A program made the translations under genes and the position numbers. Shown in pieces: positions 61,308 through 64,000 of a stretch of 64,000 nucleotides of DNA; the stretch's first letter is position 1; every line of letters begins with the position of its first letter. The DNA lies in contig NZ_JADIKF010000040.1 of the NCBI RefSeq assembly GCF_016904945.1, positions 1,340,953 to 1,404,952 of the forward strand. Direction: 5' to 3'. Source of the DNA: Dyella mobilis. Lineage in GTDB: Bacteria > Pseudomonadota > Gammaproteobacteria > Xanthomonadales > Rhodanobacteraceae. Below the pieces are notes generated by a model. It searched no databases, was not told the DNA's origin, and saw nothing but the letters and a program-made list of their open reading frames with translations.

Positions 61308-62054
61308 ATGCTGAATTTTCCCTCATTCCGCCGGCTGTTGCGTTATGCCGGCATCGTCGTGCTGTCGTGGATCGCCCTGAGCTGGCTGGTCGTCCTGGTG
61401 CTGCGCTTCGTTCCCCCGTGGACCTCCGCCGTGATGATGGAGCGGCAGGTCGACGCGCTGATCCACGGCGAGAAGGACTTCCACCTACAGCATCACTGGG
61501 TGCCCTGGTCGCACATTTCGCCGTGGGTGCCGATCGCCATGGTGGCCGGCGAAGACCAGAAATTCCCGTTTCACCACGGCTTCGATTTCGACTCCATCCA
61601 GAACGCCATCGATGCGGCGGATGACGGCCGGCGCCTGCGCGGCGCCAGCACGATCAGCCAGCAGACCGCCAAGAACCTTTTCCTGTGGAACGGCCGCAGC
61701 TTCGTGCGCAAGGGCCTGGAGGCGTATTTCACGGTGCTGCTGGAAGCCACCTGGCCCAAACGCCGCATCCTGGAGGTATACGTGAACATCGCCCAGTTGG
61801 GTGATGGCGTCTATGGCGTGGGCGCGGCCAGCGAGGCGTTCTTTCACGTTCCACCGTCGCAGCTCGGACCCGCGCAGGCGGCCCGTCTGGCTGCCGTGCT
61901 GCCCAATCCGGACCGCTTCCTGGTCGACCGTCCCAGCGCCTATGTCATGGAGCGCAGCCGCTGGATCGAGCAACAGATGAACCAGCTCGGCGGCCCCGCC
62001 TATTTGCAAAGCAGGCAACCTCCCCGCGACACCGGACGCAACCGTCGACGCTGA
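61308..62054 (+). CDS. mtgA: Monofunctional peptidoglycan glycosyltransferase MtgA
   Basis: The 248-residue enzyme has an N-terminal membrane helix (about 12-33) and the GT51 domain: MVAGEDQKFPFHHGFD with the catalytic Glu, RGASTISQQTAKNLFLW and KRRILEVYVNIAQLGDGVYG. It polymerises lipid II without a transpeptidase domain. It is the last peptidoglycan enzyme in the window, apart from the leftward mre/mrd cluster. Confidence 0.95.
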   Translation: MLNFPSFRRLLRYAGIVVLSWIALSWLVVLVLRFVPPWTSAVMMERQVDALIHGEKDFHLQHHWVPWSHISPWVPIAMVAGEDQKFPFHHGFDFDSIQNAIDAADDGRRLRGASTISQQTAKNLFLWNGRSFVRKGLEAYFTVLLEATWPKRRILEVYVNIAQLGDGVYGVGAASEAFFHVPPSQLGPAQAARLAAVLPNPDRFLVDRPSAYVMERSRWIEQQMNQLGGPAYLQSRQPPRDTGRNRRR

Positions 62055-62117
62055 CGGCTGCGCTCGCGGTGAAGCGTGCACTTCGCTAGCATTCCCTCCT
62101 CGTTCAGGGATCTCCGC

Positions 62118-63086
62118 ATGCCGCGACTAACCGTTGTCGTCCCCGCCTACAATGAAACAGCCGTGCTGGCGGCGTTTCACGAGCGGCTTTCCAAGGTTCT
62201 GGATCAGCTTCCGCTGCCAAGCGACGTGCTTTATGTGGACGACGGCAGCCGCGACGACACCTGGTCGCTCATGCAGGCGCTGGCCGCCGCCGATTCCCGC
62301 GTCGGAACGCTCAAGTTATCGCGCAACTTCGGCAAGGAGATCGCGCTTACCGCGGGGCTCGATCACGTCGACGCCGATGCGGCGGTGGTGATCGATGCCG
62401 ACCTGCAAGACCCGCCGGAGCTGATTCCGCAACTCGTCGAACAATGGCAGGCCGGTTATGACGTGGTCTACGCCACGCGCAGCGCGCGCGCCGGCGAAAC
62501 CGGTTTCAAGCGATTCACAGCCGCCGCGTTCTACCGCACCATGGAGATCATGTCGGACGTGGCGGTGCCACGCGACACCGGCGATTTCCGATTGCTGTCG
62601 CGCCGAGCCCTTGCTGCGTTGTCACAATTGCGCGAGCGGCAGCGCTTCATGAAGGGGCTGTTCGCCTGGATCGGCTACCGCCAGACTTCGATCAAGTACA
62701 TGCGCGACCCGCGCCTGGCCGGCAAAACCAAGTGGAACTACTGGCGCCTGACGCAATTTGCCATTGAAGGCATCACCTCGTTTTCCAGCGCTCCGTTGAA
62801 GCTCGCCACCTGGACCGGCCTGGCTGCCTCGCTGCTGGCGTTCCTGATGGGGATGAAGGTGCTGATCAAGGCACTGCTGCACGGCGACCCGGTGCCGGGC
62901 TATCCCAGCCTGATGGTGGTGGTGCTGTTCCTCGGCGGCATCCAGTTGCTGGCGATCGGTGTCATCGGCGAATACATCGGCCGCAACTACGCCGAGAGCA
63001 AGCAGCGCCCCCTGTACTTCATCGAGGAAGAGCATCTTCCGGGCGGAAGGCCTCCGCTTCACACCGATCCAACGCGCCAGCGCTAA
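62118..63086 (+). CDS. GT2-family glycosyltransferase (polyprenyl-phosphate type)
   Basis: The 322-residue protein has the GT-A fold start LTVVVPAYNETAVL, YVDDGSRDDTW, VVIDADLQDPPELI, and two C-terminal membrane helices (about 230-255 and 265-290). It resembles the ArnC/GtrB/DPM1-like group, which moves a sugar to a lipid carrier in the inner membrane. The lipid or sugar is unknown. The ATG at 62118 is used; an earlier in-frame start lies 42 bases before. Confidence 0.85.
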   Translation: MPRLTVVVPAYNETAVLAAFHERLSKVLDQLPLPSDVLYVDDGSRDDTWSLMQALAAADSRVGTLKLSRNFGKEIALTAGLDHVDADAAVVIDADLQDPPELIPQLVEQWQAGYDVVYATRSARAGETGFKRFTAAAFYRTMEIMSDVAVPRDTGDFRLLSRRALAALSQLRERQRFMKGLFAWIGYRQTSIKYMRDPRLAGKTKWNYWRLTQFAIEGITSFSSAPLKLATWTGLAASLLAFLMGMKVLIKALLHGDPVPGYPSLMVVVLFLGGIQLLAIGVIGEYIGRNYAESKQRPLYFIEEEHLPGGRPPLHTDPTRQR

Positions 63087-63130
63087 ACTGTCCTCACGCG
63101 GCCACGCTGCGGCCGCCCGGGAGGTTTGGC

Positions 63131-63559
63131 ATGCGTCAGGTCAAGCACTTGCTGGCTACGAAAGGCAACGACATCTTCGCCGTCGCGCCGGAAGCACCCG
63201 TACTGGATGCGATCAAGCACATGGCCGAGCGAGGTGTCGGCGCCCTGCTCGTCATGCGTGGCGAGCAACTGGTCGGCATCGTTTCCGAGCGCGATTACGC
63301 ACGAAAGGTAATCCTGCAAGGACGCTCGTCCGCCCAGACGGCGGTATCGGAAATCATGAGCAGCCCCGTACTTACGGTAGAGCCGGACACCGACGCGTTC
63401 GACTGCATGCGTATGTGCACCGACAGCCGCGTGCGCCACCTCCCGGTGGTGCATGGCCATCGGGTATTGGGGGTCATCTCGATTGGCGACCTGGTCAAAG
63501 AAGTGATCAGCGCGCAGGCCGAGCAGATCGACCAGTTGCAACGCTACATCACCAGCTGA
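63131..63559 (+). CDS. CBS-domain protein
   Basis: The 142-residue protein is a pair of CBS motifs: HLLATKGNDIFAVAPEAPVL then GVGALLVMRGEQLVGIVSER and, in the second, EIMSSPVLTVEPDTDAF and HLPVVHGHRVLGVISIGDLV. CBS pairs bind adenosine ligands such as AMP or NAD. GGGAGG lies before the ATG. It follows the glycosyltransferase by 44 bases. Confidence 0.9.
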   Translation: MRQVKHLLATKGNDIFAVAPEAPVLDAIKHMAERGVGALLVMRGEQLVGIVSERDYARKVILQGRSSAQTAVSEIMSSPVLTVEPDTDAFDCMRMCTDSRVRHLPVVHGHRVLGVISIGDLVKEVISAQAEQIDQLQRYITS

Positions 63560-63569
63560 CCGCGCTCCC

Positions 63570-64000
63570 TCAGGAACGCGCCGCTTCGCCGAAATCCGGT
63601 GGGGGCGCGTTGCCTATTTCCGGCGCCAGATCGGGCGACGTGGCCGCCTTGCGCGCAACCCACGTACCCAAGGTCGATGCACCCGTGCCGATCAAGGCGA
63701 TGCCGGCCAGCCCGACACCCAGCTTGCCTAGGCCGCTGATACCACTGGTAACGACCAGGTCGCCGAGTCTCCACACGGCCGTCTCCACAAAATTCTTGCC
63801 CTTGTAGCGCGTTTCGCGCGGCACCCTGGTGTAGAGGGCGTCACTCGCCGGCTTGGTCATGCCGTACGTGAAACCGCGCGTGCCCACCATCATCGCGACC
63901 AGCAAGGGTACGCCGTAACCGAGCACGGTCCATTGCGTGCCCCGCCAACGTGACCATAACCAGCAGCGCAACATTGACCAGTTGCGGCAGCACGAGTGCC
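63570..64000 (-). CDS. NTP/NDP exchange transporter (ADP/ATP antiporter-like), 5' part outside window
   Basis: The visible C-terminal 135 or so residues match Npt1/Tlc-like antiporters, with GTRGFTYGMTKPASDALYT and RETRYKGKNFVETAVWRLGD and a last helix GISGLGKLGVGLAGIALIG. The gene begins beyond base 64000. Near 63930-63955 the sequence upstream of the family motif makes better sense in another frame, which may be a frameshift or a sequencing error (see findings). Homologues in intracellular bacteria import ATP; free-living members are uncharacterised. Confidence 0.75.
   Translation of the reverse strand, partial: HSCCRNWSMLRCWLWSRWRGTQWTVLGYGVPLLVAMMVGTRGFTYGMTKPASDALYTRVPRETRYKGKNFVETAVWRLGDLVVTSGISGLGKLGVGLAGIALIGTGASTLGTWVARKAATSPDLAPEIGNAPPPDFGEAARS

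Noticed and set aside
1..64000. tRNA or rRNA genes, CRISPR arrays, transposases, prophage
   Set aside because: No tRNA-like clover-leaf gene, rRNA, regularly spaced repeat array, transposase or phage structural gene was recognised; this was read by eye and not by a covariance search.

Overview
The window reads as chromosomal DNA from a high-GC gammaproteobacterium of the Xanthomonadales, most likely a member of the Rhodanobacteraceae (Dyella/Luteibacter/Rhodanobacter type). The reasons are an XAC0095-family small protein, a Lys/Ala-rich histone H1-like protein, a class II ribonucleotide reductase split into NrdJa and NrdJb, a GTP-type PEP carboxykinase, and extragenic palindromes of the kind common in this order. 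The genus call is an inference. No rRNA, tRNA, CRISPR array or transposase gene was seen.

Layout. 1-6.3 kb: two FtsX/MacB-type ABC permeases (the first cut by the window edge), a small secreted protein, a secreted CocE/NonD-type hydrolase and a membrane-bound LytTR regulator. 6.3-11.5 kb: an accessory stretch of orphan genes, including a four-gene run of small membrane and zinc-ribbon proteins. 11.5-13.0 kb: a secreted DUF4082/beta-helix protein. 13.07-14.79 kb: a sharply AT-rich two-gene island, a DUF262 protein overlapping a nucleotidyltransferase-fold protein, which is the best candidate here for an undescribed system. 14.8-19.7 kb: NrdJb, the histone-like protein and NrdJa. NrdJa carries a 374-residue LAGLIDADG intein placed directly before its catalytic cysteine.

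20-26 kb: an HtrA-family protease, a PstS-like/LysM fusion, a HAD hydrolase, an M17 aminopeptidase and a DUF4126 membrane protein. 26-40 kb: a leftward envelope and lipoylation block reading mreB-mreC-mreD-mrdA-rodA-mltB-rlpA-dacA-ybeD-lipB-lipA-prc. It combines rod-shape peptidoglycan synthesis, murein trimming and lipoate attachment; several junctions are 4-base ATGA overlaps. 40-47.5 kb: a PfkB kinase, DUF1304, an M24 peptidase, a stand-alone EF-G, RF3 and a CPBP protease. 47.5-56 kb: a DUF4442 protein, FadE, an alpha/beta hydrolase divergent from a TetR regulator, pckG, and an ECF sigma / putative anti-sigma / DUF4097 operon. 56-64 kb: an exported barrel-like protein, a GAF-GAF-GGDEF-EAL protein behind a good sigma-54 promoter match, Hsp33, MtgA, a GT2 glycosyltransferase, a CBS protein and the 3' part of an NTP/NDP antiporter running off the window.

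Most start codons were set by Shine-Dalgarno spacing and family alignment. Many long open frames antisense to GC-rich genes were discarded as shadows.
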